Shown: one piece after another, positions 44,758 to 59,700 of the stretch
Numbering within the stretch: position 1 is the stretch's first letter
Layout of the letters: each line of letters opens with the position of its first letter
Assembly (NCBI RefSeq): GCF_001411555.2
Contig: NC_049916.1
Location: 2,976,001-3,040,000, forward strand
Direction: 5' to 3'
Source of the DNA: Juglans regia
Lineage: Eukaryota; Streptophyta; Magnoliopsida; Fagales; Juglandaceae
DNA: 64,000 nt
Notes under the pieces: model-generated
The model's input: only the letters and a program-made list of their open reading frames with translations
What the model was told of the DNA's origin: nothing
Databases searched by the model: none
Position numbers and translations under genes: made by a program

Positions 44758-47700
44758 ATGTCTTCCTTAAGTAGGGAGTTGGTGTTTTTGATTTTGCAGT
44801 TCTTGGATGAGGAGAAATTCAAGGAAACAGTTCACAAGTAAGTCCTGTATTTATTATTTAATTTTTTTCACATCCTAGCATCTAGTTGGTTACCATGATT
44901 AGCTTGGGGAAAGAAAAAGAATGCAAAATTTTTAAGTATCGTTTAATATCTCGACCTCTGTTTAGCCTAAGAAAAAAAAAACCAAAAAAGCTCATATTTC
45001 ATTAAAAACTGAGCTAATTTTTTAGTAAACCAAGCCAACTTTATTTAGCTTGGAAAAAGGAAAATTAATATAAAATGGAGTGTAAGATGTAATTTGGGGA
45101 ATTGATCTTTCAGATCTTGTAAGTACTTCTCTTGCGTGTTGTAGCCCGTTTCTGCATTGAGCTCGCTACCAGTGGCCTTGGCTTCTCTCATTTTTCTGCC
45201 TCTCCTCAGGCAGTGAAATGGAGCATGAGAAAACTTGGCTAAAACAGATGCATGCTATTGCCTTTTTGTTGTATGCTAATAATTGGCTTCCGGAATTTTA
45301 GGTTAGAACAAGAGTCTGGCTTTTTCTTCAACATGAAGCATTTCGAGGATCAGGTCCAGGCGGGTGAATGGGATGAAGTTGAGCGCTATTTATGTGGCTT
45401 CACAAAGGTAGAGGACAACCGATATTCAATGAAGATTTTCTTTGAGATTAGGAAGCAGAAGTACTTGGAAGCTCTTGATAGGTGAGTATTCAACATTATT
45501 TCTGTCAACAACCACCTTATGAATTTCTAGGAGCCCCTTGAAATCTTTACTTGGTTTCCAGTTTGCAAAGCATAGCTCAGTTTGATGTCTTTTCTGCTCA
45601 GGCAGGATCGAGCAAAGGCTGTTGAGATTCTTGTGAAAGACCTTAAGGTTTTCGCATCCTTTAATGAGGAACTTTTCAAGGAGATCACTCATTTGCTTAC
45701 TCTCGAAAACTTTAGGTATCTACCTTTTCTTCTCTGTTAATTTGAATGCACACTGCCTTGTGATCTTTCCTAATTTATACCTCCTGTTGTTTTGTATCAT
45801 CAGGCAAAATGAGCAGCTTTCCAAGTATGGAGATACAAAATCGGCTAGAAACATCATGCTTATAGAACTCAAAAAGCTAATTGAGGCAAACCCACTGTTT
45901 CGTGATAAGCTTGTGCTTCCATCCTTCAAAAGTTCGCGACTAAGGACCTTAATTAACCAGAGGTGATTCCTACATTTTCCACAAGTTAGATATAACCTGC
46001 AAGTTTGTGGTCATGGACTCAGTTTAAAATTCTTGTTATGGACCATTGTTGTCAGGAGTAGCTCGGTTATCTTTGTATTGGGTTTTCTCTTATAAATATA
46101 TATGTGCATGTGTATATCTATATAAGCACTTTGGTTATTTCTCAACCGGTTAGTTTTAAAAAATAAAATTAAATCAACTGAAGACTTGTGCCTTGACTTT
46201 CTCTGATGATAGTTGTTTCTTGGAGACTCATATGTTTCTTTCAATTTTCAGTCTAAACTGGCAGCATCAACTTTGCAAGAATCCTCGTCCAAATCCTGAT
46301 ATTAAAACACTCTTCATGGATCATTCTTGCACTCCAACGACTAATGGAGCTCGTCCTCCTCCTACAAACAGCCCCCTTATGGGGCCAATTCCTAAGGCTG
46401 GGGCATTTCCACCTATTGGTGCCCATGGTGTATGTATTTTCCATCTGTTACCTGCCAAAAGGAAGGAAAAAAAGCATTATAGCATAATTCTTGGATGCCT
46501 CTTATGTGCAGCCTTTTCAGCCTGTTGTTTCACATTCTCCTGGTGCTATTGCTGGGTGGATGTCAGGCACCAATCCTTCTTTACCTCATGCTGCGGTGGC
46601 AGCTGGCTCACCTGGTCTAGTGCAGCCTTCTAGTGCAGGTGAGAATGCTTATGATGTGTCTCAGTGCTTTAAACACTCTACTACTTGGCTTTACTGATAA
46701 TTTTCTAATATGTACAGCTGCATTCTTGAAACACCCAAGGACTCCCACTGGTGTAACAGGCCTAGATTATCAATCTGCTGATTCGGAGCACTTGAAGCGA
46801 ATTCGCATTGGCCAGTCTGATGAGGTGTGGATGACCAAGACAGTATTTTTTTCAAGCTCAATTTTCATGTTTTTAATTGCTTAGCCTTTAGGACATTATT
46901 CTTTATTCTTTCTCGCTTATGGAAAGTTTATGCTTACTCATGGTCTCTGTAGGTGTCCTTTTCTGGTGTAATGCATACTCCTAACATCTGTTCACAAGAT
47001 GACCTTCCTAAAGCTGTTATGCGTACCCTCAGTCAAGGATCTAATGTCATGAGCATGGACTTTCATCCACAGCAACAAACAATTCTTCTAGGTTTATAAT
47101 ATATATTTTTTCTTCACCAAAATTTTTGTTGTACATTTATCAAAGTTTCAAATATTTTTTGTAGTTGGGACAAATGTTGGTGACATTAGTGTATGGGAAG
47201 TTGGGTCCCGGGAAAGGTTGGCACATAAGCCTTTCAAGGTTTGGGATCTCTCAGCTGCTTCTATGCCATTGCAGGTATTGTTAGTTACAATTCTGTTAAG
47301 TTATGCATAGACTTCTAGTTTCACTTACTGATTCTTCTGGTCAAATTTAACAATGAGGGACCTTCCCAATGCCTGTAAACTCCCTAATACTAATGAAGTT
47401 GGGGTTTAATCTCAAACGTTCTGGTGCAATAATCAAGTGGTTTTAGCACCAGGCAATTTAGCACACCTTATCTACCAGTGAAAACATGAGTATTGAGTAT
47501 TAGGAATTGTAAGCGATTGTCCTTTCAAATTAATCTTCTTTATGCTACCAGACAGCTTTACTCAATGATGCTGCGATATCGGTGAATAGATGTGTTTGGG
47601 GGCCAGATGGACTTATGCTTGGTTTGTACACAACTTTTTTACTTGGGACTAGTTTATATCCTCATTATTAGATCACAATTTTCTGGCTTTAATTTTATCT

Positions 47701-50700
47701 GCATGGTTTAGGCGTTGCATTTTCAAAACATATTGTTCAAATATATATGTACAATCCAACTGGAGAACTGAGACAGCATTTGGAGGTATGCCTTCTGTCC
47801 TGTATATTATGTTTTTCCCTGGTAATGGCAAGGTGCTGGTAATTGATAATCTTATCTTTTAGATTGATGCTCATGTTGGTGGTGTTAATGATATTGCGTT
47901 TGCTCATCCCAACAAGCAACTGTGTATTGTCACATGCGGCGATGATAAAATGATTAAGGTATCAACTAAGATCTAGAGGTTTTTTAATAAATAAGAAAGT
48001 TGAGGTTCCTCATTATAGTATTCTATGTGACAGGTATGGGATGCTGTAACTGGACGGAGACAGTACACTTTTGAAGGCCATGAAGCTCCTGTATATTCTG
48101 TCTGTCCTCACTACAAAGAAAATATCCAAGTAATTTCATTAAGAAGTTAATCACAAGCTTTATACTTGGTTATTGTTTTGACGTGTTGACTTTGTTGGCA
48201 GTGCAATATCCCTTTTCTGTAAAACATGCGCTTGGAAAGATCTGATAGCTTCCTGTTATTAACAAATCTTATATTTTTCAGCTGGCTTTATCCTCTGTAC
48301 TGTTAATTTTCCAACCCATTTTGTCCTTATGTGCAGTTTATTTTCTCTACTGCCATTGATGGGAAAATCAAAGCTTGGCTGTATGATTGCTCGAGATCTA
48401 GAGTGGATTATGATGCACCTGGACTTTGGTGTACCATGATGGCATATAGTGCGGATGGAACCAGGTAAAGCATGCCTATCAAAAGATTACATAGGACTTG
48501 CATTTGTTTAAATTCTTTCTGCATCAGTTGTATATTTCAATTCTCTATAATTACATATTAAAATATCTGATGGCATAAACTGCACAGGAAAACTGTTTCA
48601 GTTCATTTTCCTTGTATAGGATGCACATTAGTATGCAGCTCATTTTGTTCTATTTTGTTTTTATTGATCATTTGTGTTGGTCACCATTTACAATAACTAG
48701 TAGCATTGGTACTTATATCTGTCTTGCAGGCTCTTCTCATGTGGAACAAGTAAAGAAGGCGAGTCTCATCTAGTTGAGTGGAATGAGAGTGAAGGGGCAA
48801 TAAAACGGACATATTCTGGTTTTAGAAACCGCTCCTTAGGTGTTGTCCAGTTTGACACAACCAGGAACAGGTTCTTGGCTGCTGGTGATGACTTTCAAAT
48901 CAAGTTCTGGGATATGGATAATACAAATATGTTGATAGCTGTTGATGCAGATGGTGGATTGCCTGTTAGTATTCTTCTGCCATTTCATTTAATCACTGGT
49001 ATTCAAATTGAATAGTGAAGCCCAAGTTCATTCTATTCTCTCTTGCAGGCTAGTTCTAGACTGAGATTCAACAAAGAGGGGTCGTTGTTGGCAGTCACTA
49101 CTAGTGACAATGGTATCAAGGTTTTAGCCAACAAGGATGGTGTGCGCTTGATAAGGATGTTGGAGAGCAGGGCCACCGATAAAAGTCGAGGCCCTTCTGA
49201 ACCCATTAACTCTAAGGTAGTCCAGACTCCGGTGCTTTGATTTTTTGAGTCACATTTAGCATCTTCAAACAATTTCATGTAGCCTGATACAAAGTAATGT
49301 TATCAAGAAAACCTTTATCTCTTATGTCAGTCAGACGACTCATACCTGCTTAAGGCCGCAAGTCTAATTAGAGAAGCCTGCACTAAGATGAAATATAATT
49401 CTGTAGTTTACTTGAGTTAAGGTTATGTGGAACAGATATGAGTTTGAGTTGTCTCGTACGTGAACCTTGATAGATCTGTTAACTAAAGAAAACGCGCAAT
49501 ATCAAACTTTTTTTTTCAATAATATGGGGTTCCCTCTTACAAAAAATGTCACAGTTAATATATTACATTTGTTTGGAGAAAAGGTTAAAGTTGAAAACAA
49601 GTATTCAACAAAATGTTGCTGTTGATTACTGTCGTGCTTTGTAATACCATACCGTCGACATCAATTTCTTTTGCGATTTGTATTCCATAATAAAAACTTG
49701 ACTCAAGCACTAGCTGTTGAGTTGAAGTAGTATATAAATATTTATTTTGATTGGCACTGGGTGTCTGAGAACAAAGTCTTGACTAATCCTGGGGGTGCAC
49801 AAGCCCTCGGCAAGGAGTTTTCCGCAAATGTACCTTGGGTAATTCAAGGGGAAGTTCTCCCAGTTCGATGGCCCTAGAAATTGTTTGCACCCAAGAGGAT
49901 TCGAACCTTAGACCTAGAGGGAGCATACCACCAAGACCACAACCTTTACCACTTGAGTCAACCCCTAGGGGTTAGTAGTATGTAAATACTTTTAGGAGGT
50001 AATATTATTTGATGTTGATCAAGTTTCATCCAGGAATACAAGTTTCAGAATGTAATGTTGTTCTGAAAGAACAGCAGCTTAAAGAAGTGAAGTTTCTTTT
50101 TGGTACTTGAGAATTAAAGAATTGTCCTGATGATTGCTGTGGGATGTACTAAACCATGATGTGAAATTAACATTATGTTTGGGTCATATGCTGGTGATCC
50201 CATAGTTAATAATACTTTTGGTTAGATAATCAAATCCAATGGACTGCATTCTGGAAATGTCTTTTCAGCAAGCTCCACTTTGTTGTGTGTGCATAGCTAT
50301 CAGTTAAGTATTCCGTTTTCCTGCTGTTATGTGGCCGCCTGAACGTGAATTATTGAACATTAGTGGCCCTTTTTATCATTATTTTTAACTTTGATGGGTT
50401 GAATATATCAGATTTGGTTACATGGGTCTGGGGTTTAACCGGATAAAAGACGGTGTGTTTGCACGGTCTCTGGGGTTCCTAGTCATAAAACAAATCCATT
50501 GGATACTATGTGCTTTCACTCAAAGCACATTTTATGGTACTTTGTTGGATCTTTGGGATATATATATATATATTTTGGTGTATATATATTTGTATATGTA
50601 ACCTTCCCTAAGCCTAGTTTTGTTACCAATTTTGCTGGGGACTCCTATACCAGTATTGTCAGATTTGAAGACTTAAGTTCTGTACTGAAGATGTTTTGTT

Positions 50701-53700
50701 TGTTACCCTGTATTTTTTTTAAAATTTTGTTGTGCCTTTAGGAAGCCCAAATTGATTCAATCAATATAAAATGTATTAATCTATGTAGCTGGTTTTTCAA
50801 TAGACCTCTGTGGTATCCTCTCCCTTTTAATTATTTTCTCTAGTATGATTTCTTCATAGATTTACATTTCTTATTTATTCATAAAAAAAGATTTACTTTT
50901 TTTTATTTTTTATTTTGCCATGGAGGTTTCTTGATTCAGTCTCTTCAGCATATTTATATGTTTTTTGCAGCCTCTGCTTGGTAACTCCTTAGGCCCATTT
51001 GCAAATGTTTCTCCTGCTGCTGCTCCAACACTGGAACGTCCTGATAGAACTCCTGCTGTATCTGTCAGTAGTCTTGTAAGTTTATCTTTTTTTGTGTAAA
51101 GTTGTTTGTAGTACCTAGTTTCGAAGTTTTCATAGCACTTTACCACAGGGGGACAGTAGCAGGCTTCTGGATGTCAAACCACGGATCTCAGATGATGCAG
51201 ACAAGATTTTGAGCTGGAAAGTATCTGATATTGTGGAAAAATCTCAACTCAAGGTTCTACGATTGCCCGACTCCATCACAGCAGGGAAGGTAGGCAGTTT
51301 GAGCATGTGACTGGTCACAAGTTGCTTGGTCCAATGCGCTTTATATTGGGAAGGGAAGAAAATATATTTTTATTTTCTCAAATGAAAAGACTTGAAAGCT
51401 TGTGCTTGTATGGATGGTTTATATTATAATTATTATTCTTGTTATTTTATTGGTCATCCTTATGTTGGTATCTGACAGCTTGGCATGGTAAGTTCTTTAT
51501 AGCTTTTCATCTTAAGACGGTTAAGGCACTTCATTTAACAAGTCAACTACATTCTTGAGGACATGTCATGGAAGGGAACTCAAGAATGTTGATTCTTGTC
51601 AGTTACTGAAAATTTTTGTTGAAAGCCTTGTGCACTCTTGTTCATTACTCTGGAGTCCTAATAAATACTTTTTATCAAACTAAATAGTGCCCAAAGAATG
51701 GTCAATCTACTACCTCCAGCCATGTACCCGTATGATGTGGGAATATTTAATAATATATAGTTGGTGTGATTGGTGAAATGCACTGGCTAATTATATGAGA
51801 GGGTTAGTGAAGACATAACTGAAGACATGGAAGGGGATGTTTATAATCTCATGGGTCCTGATGACTTTGGAGTTTGAATCTTGATATGAATGAAAACAAT
51901 CTTCAGTTTGCCCATAATAATAGTTCACATTCCCTTATAGGAGTGTCCAATTATATTTGTCCATTCTTAAGTTGCGAAATGTAATTTTTTAAACCCCTAA
52001 AAATGATAATTTTCTTTTATTATTTACATGATAAAAAAACTCAATTTTAATTTAATAAACATAGTTGTAAGGCTAGAAGTTCTTGTTCATGACTAGATTA
52101 TAGTAGTCTTCTTTGAAAAGACTACTTTGATGACAGCCGTGTCCCTTGTAAATTCTTGTTCATTTCTTATAGCTGAGGGGTATTTTGCTTTGAATTTATG
52201 ACTTCTATATACAATCAAATCTTTTTCTTTTTTGATAAGCATTCTATATACAATCAAATCTTTCCATGTAGAAAAATACAATGAGCACGAGCAAAACTGG
52301 GGTTACTGATTTTGTAATGTATGTTTCCCTCTTTGCCAACAAAGTTTTGACATGTAACAAGCTTCGTTAATTCTTCAACTAACAACTTTGGTGCAAACTT
52401 CTAGTGACAATAATGATTAATTACATATGTTCTCATCTTTTTGGTTCCCAAGTTTTATAAATCTTGTCATTAATGGGTAAATGGAGATATTAATGAAAGA
52501 GTAAGTAGAAAAATCTGTTAGGAAAATCATTAAACTCAGACGGGGGAAAGAGAGCAGGACCTATATGATTGCACTTCTAACAATGGTGTTTTGTCTATGC
52601 ATAATAAATTTAAACATGCTTGTTATGCATTTAGAGATGTTGGCTGTGTTAAAAAATCAGTAAAGTAATCCTTTTTTATGGCAACAATGTAAGAGGGGTA
52701 TTTAGATTACAGAATAATTTATTCACTTGGTTTATAATATATATAGTTGACACAAATCATAGACATTAGTTTTACAAAAGAGCATAGTTGTTCTTTTTTA
52801 TTTATTTTTGATAAGTAAAGAACATAGTTGTTCTTTTTGTGTTTCCTATATCAGAATATTTTATAATTCACATGTAATGAATCACAAATTGCAGGTTGTA
52901 CGACTGATCTACACTAACAGTGGCCTAGCTCTACTGGCCCTTGCTTCCAATGCTGTTCATAAACTTTGGAAATGGCAACGTAGTGAAAGGAATCCAGTGG
53001 GAAAGGTTAGCTTTCTACCTATGCATAGGTATTCACGATACGTTTAAGGAGTTTCTAATGGCTCCCCCTTGAAAATACTCAGGCTACCGCGCATGTAGTA
53101 CCACAGTTGTGGCAGCCCCCCAATGGAACTCTTATGAGTAATGATGTAAATGACAGCAAACCAGCTGAAGAGTGTGCTGCATGTATTGCTCTATCTAAAA
53201 ACGATTCTTATGTCATGTCTGCATCAGGTGGGAAGGTCTCTTTGTTCAACATGATGACATTTAAGGTTTGTTGTTGTTGCTTTTGCTTGTTTTGTGATGG
53301 GAAAACTCGGTGTTAATTAGCTGGATCCTATGTAGTTAAGTTCTTATACCAAGTTGACATTGATTGCATTAACCTGGTAACTGCTGTTCAGGTCATGACA
53401 ACATTTATGTCCCCACCTCCTGCAGCGACTTTTCTGGCATTCCACCCACAAGATAATAACATTATTGCTGTTGGAATGGAAGATTCTTCTATTCAAATCT
53501 ATAATGTCAGGGTTGATGAGGTGAGGCATCTTGTATGTTTGATTCATTCTTTCTGTAAGCTTCTTTTTTCTTTTTCAATAATTCATATTCAATTAATGAA
53601 AATCCTATCATTTAGCTGTGGGGAATAATTTTATTATCTCGTCGTTGCGAGTGTTAATGCATACTCATCCTCTCAAAAGTCATGGTATTATTATTTTACG

Positions 53701-56700
53701 TTTTGGAATTTTTTTGACCAACCAATTACATGTTACTTTATATTAATGTCATTGTGGGCAGTTCTCACAAGTACAGGACATAATTGAGTTGTCAGATGAT
53801 TTATGTGTTATAAGGTCATGTTGGAACTTATAAAAAAAAAGGTCATGTTGGAATTTCAAATTGTTTTTCAGAAACATTACATATTATGAAAAGGTGAAGT
53901 CTTGTATTACTCTTTTATCATTGAGTCAAGGTTTTAATGCATTCTATCCCAACTGAATTAATCATCTAAGCATCCACCTCTTGATGACCTTAAGCTTTCT
54001 TGCATGGCGTCTAGTTATGGAAATGCAATTCAAGCTTGGGTATGGTTTGCAGGTCAAAACCAAGCTTAAGGGTCACCAGAATCGGATTACAGGGCTTGCA
54101 TTTTCCCAAACCTTAAATGCTTTGGTTTCTTCAGGAGCTGACACACAGGTTAGTGTATGACTATTAAAATTTGAATATTAAAATTTATAACATGCTGTCT
54201 GATGAAGTTTAAGGGTCCGTTTGGCAACACAACCGTTCTAAAGTATTATCAGATTTTTCCTTCGCAAACATTACTCAAGCATAAAACACTTTTCAATTTC
54301 AGATTTTCAACTTTTTCATGTAATCATTAATCATTACAACTTTCTCAAACTCCCAAACAAAACACAAAAAACAATACTATACTTTTTCAAATTTAAAATA
54401 CAAAAATAATATTAAAAAATTATATTCAAGCAATTTTTTAACTTTATAATAATTTTTATTCAAAATTCTCTCTTTCCTTTCACAAAATCCAATAAAACAT
54501 CTTAACTCAAACCATTTCATTATTATTCACAGATATATTGAATATTCCAAGTATCCAAACAAACCTTAAGTTTTAATGTTGTTATTAAAAGGTAGGACCT
54601 TGTCCATATCTCAGCTTCAGGGCCCTCTACTTCAGTGGGACCTTTGCAGTGTTGGGTAATGACCTTTCTCGTCCTAAACATATAGCTGGACCAACCTAGC
54701 ACTCTGTTTTGTACAATAGAAACATCAGCTTAGTAAGATGATCCCCTTGTCGTTTAAATCCAGCTGCAAAAATGTATGACTTTTTATTCAATTGAAGGCC
54801 ATTATCCAGTGTCCGTCTCTTCAAAGCCCTGGTCTTGAAGTTTAAATATATTTTTGAACCAAGAGTTCATCCTGTGAGGCCGACCAATAGTGTAAAAGTT
54901 GAAATATATTTTTGACATGACATATTTTGTTATTTATACTTGTTTCTTTCTTATCAAAAAACATATTTTGTTATTTATACTGATACAAAGATATTATAAA
55001 TGCAATTTGAGATATGAAAAATATTATGAACATGTTAATTGATGTAGAGATATGGGGATGTGTCTATGATAGTGCAATATCATATATTCTAGTGGTTTTG
55101 AATATTCAACCAAAAACTCATTGTTTTCCTTCAAAGTTGTGGTCGTGGGAAAAATTGTTTAGAGAAGAGCGAGAGAAAGATTGAAGATAGTCTAGGAAGG
55201 ATGTAGAAAAATCACGCTTTATGTGTTGGTTGAAATAAGTTGATGATTTCTTATGAATGTTTAGTGGTTCTCCAATAGTGGCAAGCCTAATGATATGTAG
55301 TATATATTTGAAGTGTAAGGCATGTATCTGGTGTGATATCTGCTCATTATTATTATTTTATTAGTAAAAGTAAAATTTTATTGATGGGAATAGGCATAGC
55401 CCAAGTACACATGAAGTTTACATAGAAAATGCATAAGTACCATTAAGCACTAGTGAGGGGTACAAAGTACAAACAGATCATGAAACTGTCCTCATTACAA
55501 CTAATGACCGAAGCCCAAGAAAATAAAGTATTATAAAATAATCGCTTCAGCTCATCCAAGGAACGCTCCCGTTCTTCAAAACATCATTTATTTCTCTCCA
55601 TCCACAAACACCACATAATGCGAAGTGGGATTATTTTCCACACAGCTACAATGTAAGCATTTCCTCTAATACCTTTCCATTACCTAAGAATATCCTTAAC
55701 TCTTCCAGGCATAACCCACATGCACACCAATCCGGTTAAAGATACCATTCCACAAGAACCGAGCCACCTCATAATGTAACAAAAGATGATCCACAGATTC
55801 CCCATTTTTCTTACACAAGAAACACCAATCCATAATGATGAGACCACGTTTCTTCAAATTATCAGTAGTGAACAATCTCCCAAGAGAAGCAGTCCATACA
55901 AAGAAATCAATCTTTGGAGAGACCTTACACTTCCAAATAGCCTTCCAAGAAAAACAATGATCATTAGAGAATCCTGAGAGAGCCTTGTAATTGGAACGCA
56001 TCGAAAACCTATTTCTCCCAACAGGAATCCAAATCATCCTATCCTCCATCACATTACTGAATGACATAGCATACAAGGAATTGAAAAATTCAGCGAACAT
56101 TCCAAAGTTCCCAATCATGAGCCGCTCTAAAAAAACTGACATCCCAATTCTCCACAACCATTAGAACACTATCTCTATATCAATAAAAGATCTTTTTTTT
56201 TTTTTTAAAAAAAAAATAACACCAACAAATCAGCCACCACAGCCTCTTTATCACTAGAAATCTGGTAAAGAGATGGAAAAACATACTTAAGGGCCCTTGC
56301 ACCACACCAAGCATTGTGCCAAAAGTAAACACCATGACCATTTCCAACTGCCAACCTGAAAAAGTTGGAGAATCCCTCCCATCTGGAACAAATATGTTTT
56401 CACAAATCCACACCATATGCCCCCTAACTTCATTAGAACGCCAAACCCCCCCTTCCCCCTTTTCAACCTCCCGTATTTTGAATCTATAACAACTCTCCCC
56501 AAGCCTTCCCTTTCCTGATGATAGATCCATAACCATTTCCCCAAAAGTGCTTTATTGAAGGTCCTCAAATTGTGCATCCCCAAACCACCACAAGTTACCC
56601 GAGAACATATTTTATCCCACCCAACAAGATGAGATTTGGCTTCCTCCCCAAATGAAACTATGAAATTTTTTCTCAATATGAGATGCTACACCTGCAGGTA

Positions 56701-59700
56701 GTGGAAATAAAGATAGAACATATGTAGGGAGATTGGATAAAGTGCTTTTGAGAAGAGTTAATCTACCGCCCTTTGACAAATAAATTCTTTTCCATCCTGA
56801 CAACCTTCTATCAATCTTTTCTGACACACCTTCCTAGATAGAGTTCGTCTTGAAAGCAGCCCCCAATCGAAGACCAAGATATTTCATGGGTAGTGATGAT
56901 ACCTTACAGCCCAGGATGTTTTTCAATCCTCGAACATTAAATACCGTACCCACAGCAACCATTTTAGACTTTGAAAGGTTCACTTTCAAGCCTGAAACAG
57001 CTTCAAAACAAAGCAAAAAAGCCCTCAAATATTGAATATGACCATGGTCCGGCTCACAAAAAAGTAAAGTATCATCAGCAAAGTGAAGATGAGAAATATG
57101 AACACCTCCAATGGAAAAACCAGCAAGAAAACCTCCATTAACAGCAGCACTCAACATGCGACTTAGTGCATCCATCACAATGACAAACAAGAAAGGGGAA
57201 AGAGGATCCCCTTTTCTTAGGCCCCGTTTGGATGTTGAGATGAGATGAGAAATCTCATCCCTCTCAACATCCAAACATCACTCAAACACAAACATTTTTC
57301 AATTTCAAATTTTTAACTTTTTCATATAATCATTACCTAATTATTACAACTTTCCCAAACTTCCAAACAAAACACATAAAACAATTCAACTTTTTCAAAT
57401 CTCAAAATAAAAATAATAATAAAAAATTATATTCTAATAATATTTTAACTTTATAATATTTTTATTCAATTTTTTCTCTCCCCTTTCCCAAAACCCCATA
57501 AAATATCTTAACTCAAACCATTTCACTGCTATTCACAGATTTTTTTTTATCTAATCTCATCTTATCTCATCTCAACATCCAAATGTGGCCTTAATCCCCT
57601 GGAGCTGTGAAAAAACCCCTCTGGTGCACCATTCACCAAAACTGAAAAACGAATAGTAGAGATACTATGCCTAATTCATGAAATCCATCTTTCTCCACAA
57701 CCACACCTCTCAAGTAACACAAAAAGTTCCTATTGACATGATCATATGCCTTCTCCATGTCTAATTTGCAAAGGATCCCAAGTGTTCCTATTGTAATTCT
57801 TCTATCCAAACACTTGTTGGCAATTAGAACCGAATCCAAGATTTGTCTTCCCTTCACAAAAGCATTCTGAGGTTTTGATACAATGCTACTCATAATGGCA
57901 GTCATTCAGTTAGCAAGTACCTTAGTGAGTATCTTGTATACCCCATTAACAAGACTGCTCGGTCGAAAATCCTTCATCTCCACTGCCCCCACTTTCTTAG
58001 GAATAAGGGCAATAAAAGTCGCATTAAGGCTCTTTTCGAATTTTCCAATAGAATGAAATTCGTAAAAGACCTTCATAATATCCTCACCAACCACATCCCA
58101 ACAATCATGATAGAAAGCCATAGAGAACCTATTTGGACCGGGTGCTTTGTCCTTAGCCATCCTAGGAATCACTTGAAAAACTTCATCCTCCTCGAAAGGT
58201 CTCTCCAACCAAATAGCTCTTATCTGATTGATAATTTCAATGGACAAACCATCAAGTTTGGGTCTCCAAGAAAATTTTTCTGTTAGGAGAGATCTCATAG
58301 AAGTTGACAATATGCTCCTTAATAACATTATGATCTGAACAAACCTATTAATTTGAAGCATCTTAATCACATTATTCCTTCGATGAGAATTAGCCACCCG
58401 ATGGAAAAATTTAGTACATCCAATTTTTTCATCCAAAGGGCTCTCGATTTCTGTCTCCATGGTATTTCTTCCATTAGAAGCACTTTTCCAGCTCCATCGT
58501 GATAGAAAATTTCCTACATGATTCTTCCTTAGAAAGAGGAGCACTCGCCTCCCTATCCTCCAAAATCTGTAGGTCCTCAAAAAGGGACTGTTTTTGATAG
58601 TCAATATGTCCAAAGACATCATTCCACATTTCACATCCCTCTTCAATGCTTTCAGTTTCCCAGCCAAAATAAAACTTGTTGAGCTCTCTAAAAGATACGA
58701 GGACCACCACAACCTTACTTTCTCATTAAAACCTTCAACTTTCAGCCACATGTTTTCAAACTTAAAAAATATCTTTTACCCTCATGAATGCCCCCACAAT
58801 CCATAACAATAGGTAAATGGTCCGGACTTACCCTAGCTAGTCTCTTCTAGAGCAAAGTAGAGTAGGGAGCCTCCCAAGGAGACACCAAAAATCTGTCCAA
58901 GCGAGACCAAGGCCTTGTTTGAATTCAGAAATGAGTTGAGATGGTTTTAGATGAGTTGAATAAAATATTATTAGAATATTATTTTAAATATTATTATTGT
59001 TTTGGGATTTTAAAAAGTTGAATTGTTTATTATATTTTGTGTGGAAATTTGGAAAAATTGTAATGATGAGATGAGATGAGTTGAGGTGAATTTCGAATCC
59101 AAACAAGGCCCAAGTGTGCAACCCACCAACAAGTGGTAGATCCACAAAATCCATATCGAATATGAGTTCTGAAAATTCATTCACAGCACAACTTTGCGTA
59201 GCTTCTCCTGATCTTTCACTAATAAACCGAGTGATATTGAAATCACCACCAACGCACCAATGTAAGTTCTACCAGCTGCCCAAACCAGCAAGCTCATACA
59301 TAAATCCTTCCTTTTACTGTCCACATTTGGTCCATACACCCCAACAAAAGCCCAACTAAAACCATCCACCACATTCTTAAAAGAACACGACACCGTAAAG
59401 TTTCCAATGCACTCCTTAATAAGCTCAACCACCCTCTTATCCCACATAATAAGAATACCTTCGGAAGCACCGTTGGAAGCAAGGTAAACACAACCCACAA
59501 ACGTATAGCCCCATAAACTAGTGATAATGCTACGATCAATGGATTCAAGCTGAGTTTCCTGCAAACAAACAATGTCCAATGTCCAATGACGTAAAATATC
59601 CTTAATCAAAAGACGCTTATTGGGATCACTAAAACTCCAAATATTCCAAAAAAGTATTTTAGGCTTCATGGGAAAAAACAGCCTTTCCCTTAGATCTACC

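Larger units (their letters stand above)
55696..59669 (-). pseudogene. LINE ORF2: endonuclease plus reverse transcriptase, disrupted
   Basis: ATG 59669. Endonuclease ([25 protein letters not shown]) at 59669-59115; it continues past a MITE at SRLDRFLV (58907 downward). Reverse transcriptase follows: [13 protein letters not shown] (near 58140), [14 protein letters not shown] (near 57850), MEKAYDHVN (near 57750), then another MITE, then [10 protein letters not shown] (57205 downward) and the catalytic FADD (near 57070). The C-terminal region has [16 protein letters not shown] (near 56780) and the zf-RVT domain ([31 protein letters not shown]) to 55696. A stop at 57906-57908 and shifts near 56830 and 56180 break the frame. 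Confidence 0.93.
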
